Assembly (NCBI GenBank): GCA_023249165.1
Contig: JAHFDE010000086.1
Coordinates: 1-9,001 of the forward strand
From: Candidatus Methylomirabilota bacterium
GTDB lineage: Bacteria; Methylomirabilota; Methylomirabilia; Methylomirabilales; CSP1-5
Length of the DNA: 9,001 bases
Reading direction: 5' to 3'
Positions 1 through 6,552 of the stretch are shown one piece after another. The position numbers and the translations under genes are program-made. The notes below the pieces were generated by a model. It worked only from the letters and a program-made list of their open reading frames with translations. It was not told the origin of the DNA and ran no database searches. Position 1 is the stretch's first letter; the number at the start of each line of letters is the position of its first letter.

Positions 1-891
1 GCAGTAGTGGATGACGCCATCCACCTGGTATATCGGGTTGCTGTGGGTCGTCGGGCGGGTCGTCTCCACGCATCCCCCTTGATCCACCGAGACATCCACG
101 ATGACCGAGCCGGGCTTCATAAGCTTGATCATCTCCCGGGTAACGAGCCGGGGCGCCTTGGCCCCGGGGATGAGCACGGCGCCGACGAGAACATCAGCAC
201 GCTTGACACATTCCTCAATGCTGATGGGGTTAGACATGAGGGTCGTCACGTTCGGCGGGAGGAGCGTTGCCAACGAGCGCATCCTCGAGACGTCCACATC
301 CAGGAGGTAGATCCAGGCCCCCATGCCTGCCGCCATCTTGGCGGCGTGAAAGCCGACGATGCCACCGCCGAGGATGGTCACGGTGGCCGGTGGCACTCCG
401 GCAATGCCGCTCAGGAGCACGCCGCGGCCTCCGCCGGGGCTGGAGAGGTAGTAGGCGGCGATGGGGATCGCCATGCGGCCGGCGATCTCGCTCATCGGTT
501 CCAGCAGCGGTTTGCGGCCATCGTCTGTTTCCACCGTTTCGTAGGCGATCCCCACGACCTGTCGCTCGAGGAGGCTGCGGGTCAGTTCAGGTTCGGGGGC
601 CAGATGGAGGAAGGCAAAGAGAATCTGGCTGGCCCGGAGATACGGGTACTCGCTCGGTTGAGGCTCCTTCACCTTGCAGATCATTTCGGCCCTGGCGTAG
701 AGTTCGGCCGCACGGGGGACAACCTCTGCGCCCACCTCGGCGTACTCCTCGTCCCCCATGCCGGCGCCCTGTCCCGCGCCCCGCTCGATGAGCACCTGAT
801 GCCCGCGGGCGGTCAGGCCCTGGACCCCGGCGGGGGTCATCGCCACACGGTGCTCCTGGTCTTTGATCTCCTTCGGCACCCCAATAACCAT
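1..891 (-). CDS. ald: Alanine dehydrogenase, C-terminus cut off by window edge
   Basis: NAD-dependent oxidative deamination of L-alanine to pyruvate and ammonia, reversible, in the cytosol. Reading leftward from ATG at 889-891 gives 297 open codons up to base 1; the family is usually about 370 residues, so roughly 70 are missing. Seen: the N-terminal signature MVIGVPKEIK and R15 in EHRVAMTP; K75 in KVKEP; H96 in FLHLAP; the dinucleotide-binding glycines GGGIVG at 175-180; D198 at the end of the second Rossmann strand; VGAVLIPGAKAP from 236; and D270 in DVSVDQGG. R15, K75, H96 and D270 fall at the numbering known for the substrate and catalytic residues of this family, which also supports the start. 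A GGAG lies 6 bases upstream (898-901). One oddity is H182 where many homologues have Asn (GxNAAK). It is the last gene of the leftward nitrilase-nadE-ald series, 117 bases after nadE with a repeat between them. The family assignment is secure. Confidence 0.95.
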   Translation of the reverse strand, partial: MVIGVPKEIKDQEHRVAMTPAGVQGLTARGHQVLIERGAGQGAGMGDEEYAEVGAEVVPRAAELYARAEMICKVKEPQPSEYPYLRASQILFAFLHLAPEPELTRSLLERQVVGIAYETVETDDGRKPLLEPMSEIAGRMAIPIAAYYLSSPGGGRGVLLSGIAGVPPATVTILGGGIVGFHAAKMAAGMGAWIYLLDVDVSRMRSLATLLPPNVTTLMSNPISIEECVKRADVLVGAVLIPGAKAPRLVTREMIKLMKPGSVIVDVSVDQGGCVETTRPTTHSNPIYQVDGVIHYC

Positions 892-908
892 GGCACACTC
901 CAAGTGCC

Positions 909-1005
909 GTTCATGGTTCAGGGTTCATCGTTCATAGTTAGGGGCGGATCATGAACCGTGCATTATGGTCATCAACCATGAACCCCTCAACCATGAACCA
1001 TGAAC
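909..1005. repeat. Inverted cluster of GTTCAT/ATGAAC repeats in the nadE-ald spacer
   Basis: The spacer between nadE and ald contains three copies of GTTCAT on the plus strand (909-914, 923-928, 930-935) followed by four copies of its complement ATGAAC (951-956, 978-983, 993-998, 1000-1005). The outermost arms form a perfect 12-base inverted repeat (909-920 GTTCATGGTTCA with 994-1005). Copies are often 7 to 15 bases apart, giving a GTTCATG-like tandem pattern. The transcript could fold into a long imperfect hairpin ending just ahead of the ald ribosome binding site. No T-run follows it, so it is not a classical intrinsic terminator. It may be a dispersed intergenic repeat, a transcript-stability element or a simple-sequence expansion; the sequence alone does not decide. 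Confidence 0.8.
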
Positions 1006-1008
1006 TGA

Positions 1009-1848
1009 TCAGAGGCCCCAGTCCCGCGGGTAGCGGAAGTCGCGATCGATCGTCCGGGCCGAGACCTTGGCAATGATCGGCGGCCGCCGTTTGTATTGGG
1101 ACGATTGGACTCGCCGAAAGACCTTCTGAACAAAAGCGGCGTCAAAGCCGAGTTCAATCAATGCGGGGAGTTCGTACCGCCGGTCCACCATGTAGTACAG
1201 GAGCCGGTCCACCGCTTCGTAGGTGAAGCCCAGCTCGCCCTCATCGGTCTGTCCCGCCCACAGGTCAGCGCTCGGCGCCTTTCCGATGATCTCGGGGGGG
1301 ACATCGAGATGCGCGGCGAGGCCCCGGACCTGGGTCTTGTAGAGGTCGCCGATGGGGTTCAGCGCCGAGGCCATATCGCCGTACAGGGTGCCGTAGCCCA
1401 GGAGGAGCTCCGTCTTGTTGCTCGTGCCCAGGACCAGCGCCCCCAGGCGGGCGGAGTGATCGTACAGGACCGTCATCCGTTCCCGGGCCATCTTGTTCCC
1501 CCGTCGGATGTGATCGGCGTCCGGGTATGCGGCGAAGTACGCGTCGATCTGCGGCGTGATGTGGATCTCAAGGAAATGGATCCCGAGGCGATCGGCGATG
1601 AGTCGGGCGTGGCTCACGCTCTCGGGGCTCGAGGATTTATAGGGCATGCTGACCCCCCAGACGTTTTCGGGCCCCATCGCCGCCGCGGCCAAGGTGACGG
1701 CTAAGGACGAGTCCACGCCGCCGGAAATCCCGACGATCACTCGCGGGAAGCCGGGCCGCCGCACTTCGCTCTGGATGAATCCGGTCAAAACCTTGGTGCA
1801 GAGGTCCCAGTCCAGGGTGAGTTCCGGCATGATGACGGGTGGTTTCAT
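1009..1848 (-). CDS. nadE: NH3-dependent NAD+ synthetase (synthetase subunit)
   Basis: Catalyses the last step of NAD+ synthesis: ATP-dependent amidation of deamido-NAD+ (nicotinic acid adenine dinucleotide) through an adenylated intermediate. The 279-residue protein is a single N-type ATP-pyrophosphatase domain with no fused glutaminase, the usual length for the short NadE type. Seen: the P-loop SGGVDSS at 42-48, GTSNKTE at 141-147, YGTLYGDMAS at 152-161, LNPIGDLYKTQVR at 163-175, and KAPSADLWAGQTDE at 190-203, all characteristic of the family. The start ATG (1846-1848) overlaps the stop of the preceding glutaminase gene as ATGA, so translation is probably coupled; GGTGAAGAG upstream is only a weak ribosome site. 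An in-frame ATG at codon 7 is an alternative start. The adjoining glutaminase suggests that ammonia comes from glutamine in vivo. Confidence 0.95.
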   Translation of the reverse strand: MKPPVIMPELTLDWDLCTKVLTGFIQSEVRRPGFPRVIVGISGGVDSSLAVTLAAAAMGPENVWGVSMPYKSSSPESVSHARLIADRLGIHFLEIHITPQIDAYFAAYPDADHIRRGNKMARERMTVLYDHSARLGALVLGTSNKTELLLGYGTLYGDMASALNPIGDLYKTQVRGLAAHLDVPPEIIGKAPSADLWAGQTDEGELGFTYEAVDRLLYYMVDRRYELPALIELGFDAAFVQKVFRRVQSSQYKRRPPIIAKVSARTIDRDFRYPRDWGL

Positions 1849-2729
1849 GGGGTCTCTTCACCCCGAACCCGGCGGACGCGCTCGAGGTCCCGGGTGATCC
1901 GCTTGAGTTCCCGGAGGGTGAAGTCCAGCCGCTCGTCTCGGAGGAGGGGATTGGCGATCCGCTCCCGTCGGACCTCGCGACGGTCAATACCCACGTGCAG
2001 GAACGCTTCCTCGAGCTGAGGGCCCTTGAGCAAGACATCCCCCGTGGGGGCGATGACCTCAGACCCTCCCCAAAAGCAGGCGCCGTCCTCGTACCCGACC
2101 CGGTTACAGTAGCAGAGGAAGCAGGTAAAGAGCTGGGCGTAGGCGCGGTTCAGGTGCTCCCAGGCCGCGGCATTGGCAAAGGTGCCGTCCGGCCGAAGGC
2201 CCCGCCCGGGGCTGGCAGAGATACAGAGAATGATCTGGGCGCCGTCCAGCGCAGCGAGGTACGCCGTTGCCGGATGCCAGAGGTCCTCGCAGATGGTGAG
2301 GGCCATGCGGCCCAGTCGCGTGTCGAATGCCCGCAGGCTCTCCCCTTGGGCGAAATACCGGTGTTCGTCGAACAGGCCGTAGGTGGGAAGGTAGAGCTTT
2401 CGGTGAAGGTGGCGGAGCTTGCCGTCCTCGAAATGCGCCGCGGCGTTGAAGAAGCGACGATCTGAGGACTCCTCGACGAGCCCGACGACGATGGCCATCT
2501 TTCGGCTCGCTTGCTTGAAGAGATCGAGCCGGGGATCGCGGGCGGTGAGCGCCACCGAGGGGACCAGGTCCTTGAGGAAGTAGCCGGTCAGTGAGAGCTC
2601 TGGAAAAAGGAGGAGGTCCACACCCTGACCCTCGGCCTCGCGGAGGATCTTGTCGTGCAGGGCGAGGTTTGTGTCCAGATTCCCGAGGGCCGGTGCTATC
2701 TGGGCGATCCCGAGGGTGAACTGCTCCAT
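1845..2729 (-). CDS. Nitrilase-fold glutaminase, probable ammonia-supplying subunit for NadE
   Basis: A 294-residue carbon-nitrogen hydrolase. The Glu-Lys-Cys triad of the superfamily is visible: E44 in LFPELSLTGY, K111 in HRKLYLP and C147 in ICEDLWHP. The stretch LPTYGLFDEHRYF at 114-126 matches the conserved region of the glutaminase domain fused to NadE in glutamine-dependent NAD+ synthetases, rather than other nitrilases. It therefore probably hydrolyses glutamine and hands ammonia to NadE, whose gene overlaps this one by 4 bases. The reading frame stays open upstream to 2939, but the family homology begins at ATG 2727-2729 (MEQFTLGIAQIAP). That ATG has AAGGA at 2738-2742, 8 bases upstream, so I chose it. 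The rejected upstream extension would run into the divergent HEAT gene. A generic amidase role is the alternative; the neighbour makes the NAD role much more likely. Confidence 0.9.
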   Translation of the reverse strand: MEQFTLGIAQIAPALGNLDTNLALHDKILREAEGQGVDLLLFPELSLTGYFLKDLVPSVALTARDPRLDLFKQASRKMAIVVGLVEESSDRRFFNAAAHFEDGKLRHLHRKLYLPTYGLFDEHRYFAQGESLRAFDTRLGRMALTICEDLWHPATAYLAALDGAQIILCISASPGRGLRPDGTFANAAAWEHLNRAYAQLFTCFLCYCNRVGYEDGACFWGGSEVIAPTGDVLLKGPQLEEAFLHVGIDRREVRRERIANPLLRDERLDFTLRELKRITRDLERVRRVRGEETP

Positions 2730-2749
2730 CGGTCCTATCCTTCCCTTCC

Positions 2750-2778
2750 TTGACAGGCTGACGGGGATTGTGTAAGGT
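2750..2778 (+). promoter_or_regulatory. Putative sigma-70-type promoter for the small HEAT gene
   Basis: A perfect -35 box TTGACA (2750-2755) is followed after 17 bases by TAAGGT (2773-2778), in the context TGTAAGGTTC. Reading the -10 as TGTAAG would give a 15-base spacer. The start codon lies 32 bases downstream with GGAGG at 2801-2805. The same TTGACW-N17-TAAGGTTC layout occurs in front of the large HEAT gene, which raises confidence that it is functional. It sits in the 81-base divergent gap shared with the glutaminase gene; I could not make out a convincing opposite-strand promoter there. Confidence 0.6.
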
Positions 2779-2810
2779 TCCCGCACCGTGCACGCGGATC
2801 GGAGGCGGCC

Positions 2811-3434
2811 ATGGAAGAAGAGACCCTCATGCGCATCCGACTGGCCCTGACCCTTGCCCTCCGGGATCCAGCGACCGCAGTCCAGGTCCAAGCGGCGCGG
2901 GCGCTCGAGCGGATCGAAGGGGTATCCGCGCTGCAGCATCTGGCGGTCACCGCTGACTCCCCCGACACGGCTGGTGCGCTCCGGTCGCTCTACGCCGTCG
3001 CGGACATCGGCGGGGAGGAGGCATTCGCGATCTTGTGTAACGCCTTACAGGCTCCCCACGCTGAGGTCCGTGCGACGGCGGTCAAGCTGCTCGCGCGGAC
3101 GAAAGATCCGAGGGTTGCGAATCACTTTATCGAGGCCCTGGAAGATCCCAATCCTGACGTCAAGGTCCTCATCCTGGAAGTCCTGGGCGATTTCCGGGAG
3201 CCGAGACTGCTGGAGGTCCTCCTGCCGCAGCTTCAGCAGGGATCCGGTCCGATCCGAGAAGCGGCGATCACCGCCCTCGGGAATCTGGGAGACCTTCGAG
3301 CGGTCGAAGCCCTCCTCCCCCTCGTGACCGATGTGACGCCGGCCGTTCGGGAGCGGATCGCGGAGGCCTTGGGTCGTTTGGGGGTGCGCGCGGCAGAAGA
3401 GGGAAAACTCAAGGAGATCACCCCGCCAGCTTAG
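2811..3434 (+). CDS. Small HEAT-repeat (PBS-lyase-like) protein, function unknown
   Basis: A 207-residue soluble protein made almost wholly of short helical HEAT-type repeats of about 30 residues. Recurrent units include DPATAVQVQAARALERI (19-35), APHAEVRATAVKLLART (81-97), DPNPDVKVLILEVLGDF (112-128), GPIREAAITALGNLGD (145-160) and TPAVRERIAEALGRLG (175-190), each with the D/P-x-V-R-x-x-A-x-x-A-L-G pattern. No signal peptide, membrane segment or catalytic motif is seen. Such solenoids usually act as protein-binding scaffolds; a phycobilin-lyase role is not implied. The start ATG has GGAGG 5 bases upstream (2801-2805); ATG at codon 7 is a weaker alternative. It is the only plus-strand gene, divergent from the NAD genes by 81 bases. 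Its final 17 bases overlap the 3' end of the HD-GYP gene on the other strand. Its promoter resembles that of the large HEAT gene, so it may be co-regulated with that unit (inference). Confidence 0.88.
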   Translation: MEEETLMRIRLALTLALRDPATAVQVQAARALERIEGVSALQHLAVTADSPDTAGALRSLYAVADIGGEEAFAILCNALQAPHAEVRATAVKLLARTKDPRVANHFIEALEDPNPDVKVLILEVLGDFREPRLLEVLLPQLQQGSGPIREAAITALGNLGDLRAVEALLPLVTDVTPAVRERIAEALGRLGVRAAEEGKLKEITPPA

Positions 3435-4821
3435 CCTCGTTGGCCTGGAGTACCTTCGCCACATCGATCCGGCGGATCGCCGGGTCAAGCGCGATCACTA
3501 TGGTCCAGGTGTAGTCTTCCGCCTGCGGATCCCACTCCATCAGGTTGACCTCTTCTCCCTCCACCGCCTTTCCCTCGCGATCCTGCACGATGCGGACCCA
3601 GGGCCGAGCAGCATCCTCGCCGCCCGGACGGGTCACCACGCCGATCTCTCCCGTGGTCAGACGCACCGCCGTTCCCGGGGGATAGATGCCGAGCATATCG
3701 ACGAAGCTATCGAGGGTCAGTGGGTTAAAGGCGGTTCCGGCCAGCTTCTTCATCCGCGAGATCGCCTGGTTCGGGTCGGCAGGTCCCGAGTACACGCGAA
3801 CCGTGGTCATGGCGTCGTACGTATCGGCGACGTGGACGATCATGCTATAGGGGTGGGGCTGCTCGTCAGGCCCCAGGCTGGGGTACCCTCTCCCGTCGAA
3901 GTCGATGTGGTGTTCCTTCGTCACCCGGAGGGCAATCTCTGATTGCACCCCCATCTGCTCCAGGATCTTCACGCCATCCACCGGGTGCCGTTTGATGATT
4001 GCCCATTCCTCATCGGTCAGCTTTCGGGGCGCACGGATGATCGTTTCGGGGATGTTGATCTTCCCCAGATCATGGAGGAGCGCGCCGAGCCCCAGTTCCT
4101 TGAGGGCCGCCACGTCAAGGCCCATGGTCTCTCCCAAGGCCATGGTGAGGATCCCCACGTTCACCGAGTGATTGAAGAGATACTCGTCGTAGCTCTTGAT
4201 CATGGTCAGGGCCATGAGCGAGTGTTTCCCCTTTAAGATGCCCCCCACCATGTCCTCCACCGTGCGTTGTACGTCCCCCACGGAGGGGACCTTCCCGAAC
4301 CGCACCTCTTGGAAGACCTTGCGGATGGTCTGCAGTGCCCGGCTGTAGATGGCTCCCGCCCCGACCCGCTCCTCCACCACCTCGACCTGTCGGGGTGGCC
4401 CTGCCCCGTCCTGACTGAGTTGCACGATGAGGATGTGGGAGACTCCGCGTCTCTGGAACTCCTGCTCGAGCTCGTCACGCTTGACATTCCGCCCGAGGAG
4501 CTCTACCAGGTGCCGAAGCTCCTCCAACGTACACCCCTTCAGGAGGGTCAACCCCTGGATTTCCCCCTTCTCGAGCCGCGTCATGAAGTTCTGGTAGAGT
4601 TCGGGCTTGGTCGTCAGGGGCACCCCATCTATGACCAGGGTATCGTGGAGGAGCCCCAGGGTGATCTGCTCCCGGGCTCCCAGCAGCTTCTCGAAGGCGC
4701 TTCTCAGATTCTGCAAGGCGGTAGCCGCGGCCGGATGAGTGGGGGAATAGAGGCCGAGATTCTTCCAGGCGGCGTTGAGACTCAGGAGGAACTGTTCCGC
4801 GTCTCTGAACTCAGAACTCAT
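3418..4821 (-). CDS. HD-GYP domain cyclic-di-GMP phosphodiesterase with novel-looking N-terminal module
   Basis: A 467-residue protein expected to hydrolyse cyclic di-GMP. The N-terminal module (about 1-135) carries the signature LYSPTHP at 24-30, DGVPL at 65-69 and a helical ELRHLVELL at 101-109; it is shared with the upstream HEAT protein. The HD-GYP domain (about 205-380) has H218 (FNHSVNVG), H250-D251 with LGKINIP, H279 (RHPVDG), H304-H305, DGRGYP at 309-314 and VADTYDAMTT at 331-340. AGTAFNPLTLDSFVDMLGIYPPG at 361-383 is the usual HD-GYP ending. A short beta-rich tail (385-467) follows. The metal ligands look complete; the canonical HHE of the GYP loop is HHI here. No membrane segment or receiver domain is visible. 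The frame is open further upstream, but ATG 4819-4821 has GAGGG 6 bases upstream (4828-4832). It overlaps the stop of the HEAT gene as ATGA, so I chose it. Translational coupling with the HEAT gene is likely. Confidence 0.93.
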   Translation of the reverse strand: MSSEFRDAEQFLLSLNAAWKNLGLYSPTHPAAATALQNLRSAFEKLLGAREQITLGLLHDTLVIDGVPLTTKPELYQNFMTRLEKGEIQGLTLLKGCTLEELRHLVELLGRNVKRDELEQEFQRRGVSHILIVQLSQDGAGPPRQVEVVEERVGAGAIYSRALQTIRKVFQEVRFGKVPSVGDVQRTVEDMVGGILKGKHSLMALTMIKSYDEYLFNHSVNVGILTMALGETMGLDVAALKELGLGALLHDLGKINIPETIIRAPRKLTDEEWAIIKRHPVDGVKILEQMGVQSEIALRVTKEHHIDFDGRGYPSLGPDEQPHPYSMIVHVADTYDAMTTVRVYSGPADPNQAISRMKKLAGTAFNPLTLDSFVDMLGIYPPGTAVRLTTGEIGVVTRPGGEDAARPWVRIVQDREGKAVEGEEVNLMEWDPQAEDYTWTIVIALDPAIRRIDVAKVLQANEAKLAG

Positions 4822-6494
4822 CGGGTTCCCTCGGTTTCCTTCTCGAAGCAGCGGCCACCCCTGAGGGCAGCCTCGCAAGCATGCTTCAACGCTGCAGGCG
4901 CCGATCGGGCCGCCGCCCGCAAGGCCTCCATGGCCTCCGGCATCCTCAGGGCGCCCAGGGCGTGTGCGGCGGCGATCCGGAGCTCCTCCGTCCTGCGCCG
5001 GGCCAGCCACCGCCTTCGGTGCAACAGGCCGATGAGGGTGGGCAGGACCTGGGGGTCCCCGATGGCCCCGAGCGCAGCGATGGCCTTCTTCTGTTCCTCG
5101 AGGTCCCGGGTGCCCGGATGCGCCTCCGCGAGTTGGCGGAGGGGCGGAACGGCGGCCTTCACCTTGAGCCCTCCCAGTGCAGTGATCGCCGCCTGTCGCA
5201 CCGACGTGTCGGTATCCCCTAACGCGCCGAACAGCGGATCGCCGCCCTGCTCCGCGCCCAACTGCCCGTAGAGCCTAATGCTCTCGCGGCGGATCCTGGG
5301 GTCGGAATGCCGGAAGAGCCGCTTCAGGTTCTCTGCAACCTCAGGAACCGCAAGCCGCGGCAGCAGAGGGAACAGGCGCCTGGCCGTTTCCCAGGACGGC
5401 GCCGTGAGCGTCGATTGAACCGCCGGCAGGGCGGCAGGGCCCATCTGGATGAGCATATCCGCCAGCCTTTGGCGGGCTCCCATCTCCCTTTCGATCAGGA
5501 GCTGGTTGACCACTGCGGAAGCGGTCTCCTCCTTCACCGTAAGCAAGAGATGGACCAATTGATGCTCCGGGACCGGCCCGCGCCGGCAGAAGCCATCAAC
5601 CAAGAGCTGCGGGCCGGTTTCCTCCAGCATCGACCGCAGGGTCCAGCGGGCGTAGCGCGTGATCTTCTCTTCCTTGGGGCTCGACGGGTGGAGCTCCATG
5701 GCCAGGGCAGCCATGATCCGCAGGCAGGTATTTCCCTCGCCCTGGGTCAATGCCTCACGCCCCCGCCGGGACAGCTCCTCCGTGAGATACTCGTACCGCG
5801 CTGGCCGATCGGTCTTCTGGAGTTCGAGGAGGAGCGCCTCCAGGTCAGGTGGGACTTCATCTTCTGCCTCCGCTCCCCCAGCTTCTTCAGGACTGCCCGT
5901 CGCCGTAGCCGATTCCTCGGTCGGAGCCGGTTGCGCGGCCACCGCGGTCGGTGTCGGTGCAGCAGCCTGCTGGACCGGTTCGGACGCGCTCTCTCCTGCG
6001 CTCACACGCTCGACCCGGGGGGAGACGGTCTCGAATTTCACGTCGAGGTCCTCCACCTCAACCGTGCTCGCTCCGCGCCCTTGGAGGAAGGCCCGGCCGC
6101 CCCCCTGCCGGGACAGCGTCGCGGCGTCGGCGATCAGCAAGTCGGTGATGTGCTGAAGGTCCTCGGGACGCACCCCGGGGAGGAAACGGATGGCCTGAAT
6201 CCCCCGGCGCGTGAACTCGAGGGCAAAGCCCTGCAAGAGGGGATGATTCCGTCCCACGGGGACATCGGCGCAGGAGAAACCGCCGCCCTTGATCTGGAAG
6301 GAAAGCGGGGCCTGCTGCGAGAGGAGTTGCGTGATCTGTTTGTGGGTACGCTCGAGGGCCTGAGCCCTGGCAGGGTGCTTTCCCGGATAGGCCAGAAAGA
6401 TCTTGGTGGCCTTCTTGATGCCGACGAGAATCTCAGCCAACTCGCGGGAAAAACCGGCATCCGCCTGACGGTCTCTACTTTCGTCCCTCACCAT
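4818..6494 (-). CDS. HEAT-repeat protein sharing its N-terminal module with the HD-GYP protein
   Basis: A 558-residue cytosolic protein without a recognised enzyme motif. Parts in order: an N-terminal module (about 15-150) with AYPGKHP at 35-41, RRGIQAIRFLPG at 96-107 and EDLQHITDLL at 111-120; a low-complexity Ala/Pro/Glu linker (about 161-215); a helical region (215-370); and HEAT repeats (about 370-545), for example SDPRIRRESIRLYGQLG at 397-413, DTSVRQAAITALGGL at 429-443 and RIAAAHALGAL at 506-516. The N-terminal module aligns without gaps to that of the HD-GYP protein encoded next. The genes overlap by 4 bases (ATGA), so the two products are probably made together and may form a complex. 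The start is uncertain. ATG 6494 is favoured because the putative promoter would begin transcription near 6546-6548. ATG 6548 adds 18 residues and would be essentially leaderless. A TTG at 6581 lies inside the -35 box and is unlikely. I do not recognise a named family. Confidence 0.85.
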   Translation of the reverse strand: MVRDESRDRQADAGFSRELAEILVGIKKATKIFLAYPGKHPARAQALERTHKQITQLLSQQAPLSFQIKGGGFSCADVPVGRNHPLLQGFALEFTRRGIQAIRFLPGVRPEDLQHITDLLIADAATLSRQGGGRAFLQGRGASTVEVEDLDVKFETVSPRVERVSAGESASEPVQQAAAPTPTAVAAQPAPTEESATATGSPEEAGGAEAEDEVPPDLEALLLELQKTDRPARYEYLTEELSRRGREALTQGEGNTCLRIMAALAMELHPSSPKEEKITRYARWTLRSMLEETGPQLLVDGFCRRGPVPEHQLVHLLLTVKEETASAVVNQLLIEREMGARQRLADMLIQMGPAALPAVQSTLTAPSWETARRLFPLLPRLAVPEVAENLKRLFRHSDPRIRRESIRLYGQLGAEQGGDPLFGALGDTDTSVRQAAITALGGLKVKAAVPPLRQLAEAHPGTRDLEEQKKAIAALGAIGDPQVLPTLIGLLHRRRWLARRRTEELRIAAAHALGALRMPEAMEALRAAARSAPAALKHACEAALRGGRCFEKETEGTR

Positions 6495-6552
6495 CCCCCG
6501 GCTTTCCGCCTGCGTCTTGCCTCCACGGTCTCGCCGACCGGTGTTCATCTGA

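Noticed and set aside
7..954. 315-codon open frame on the plus strand
   Set aside because: Antisense to alanine dehydrogenase, whose catalytic residues are all readable on the minus strand; the His/Gly/Arg-rich product has no family features.
909..1005. CRISPR array
   Set aside because: The units are 6 to 12 bases in mixed orientation with irregular spacing, and no cas gene is present.
892..1008. Intrinsic terminator after nadE
   Set aside because: The spacer can form hairpins, but no T-run follows any of them on the minus strand, so I list it only as a repeat.
2730..2939. N-terminal extension of the glutaminase frame
   Set aside because: The extra 70 residues lack family similarity, overlap the divergent HEAT gene and its promoter, and the ATG at 2729 has a good ribosome site.
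4822..5010. N-terminal extension of the HD-GYP frame
   Set aside because: It lies within the HEAT coding region in another frame and is Gly/Arg-rich without family similarity; the ATGA start at 4821 has a GAGGG site.
4267..5271. 334-codon open frame on the plus strand
   Set aside because: Runs antisense across the HD-GYP and HEAT genes and crosses their overlap; no domain is visible.
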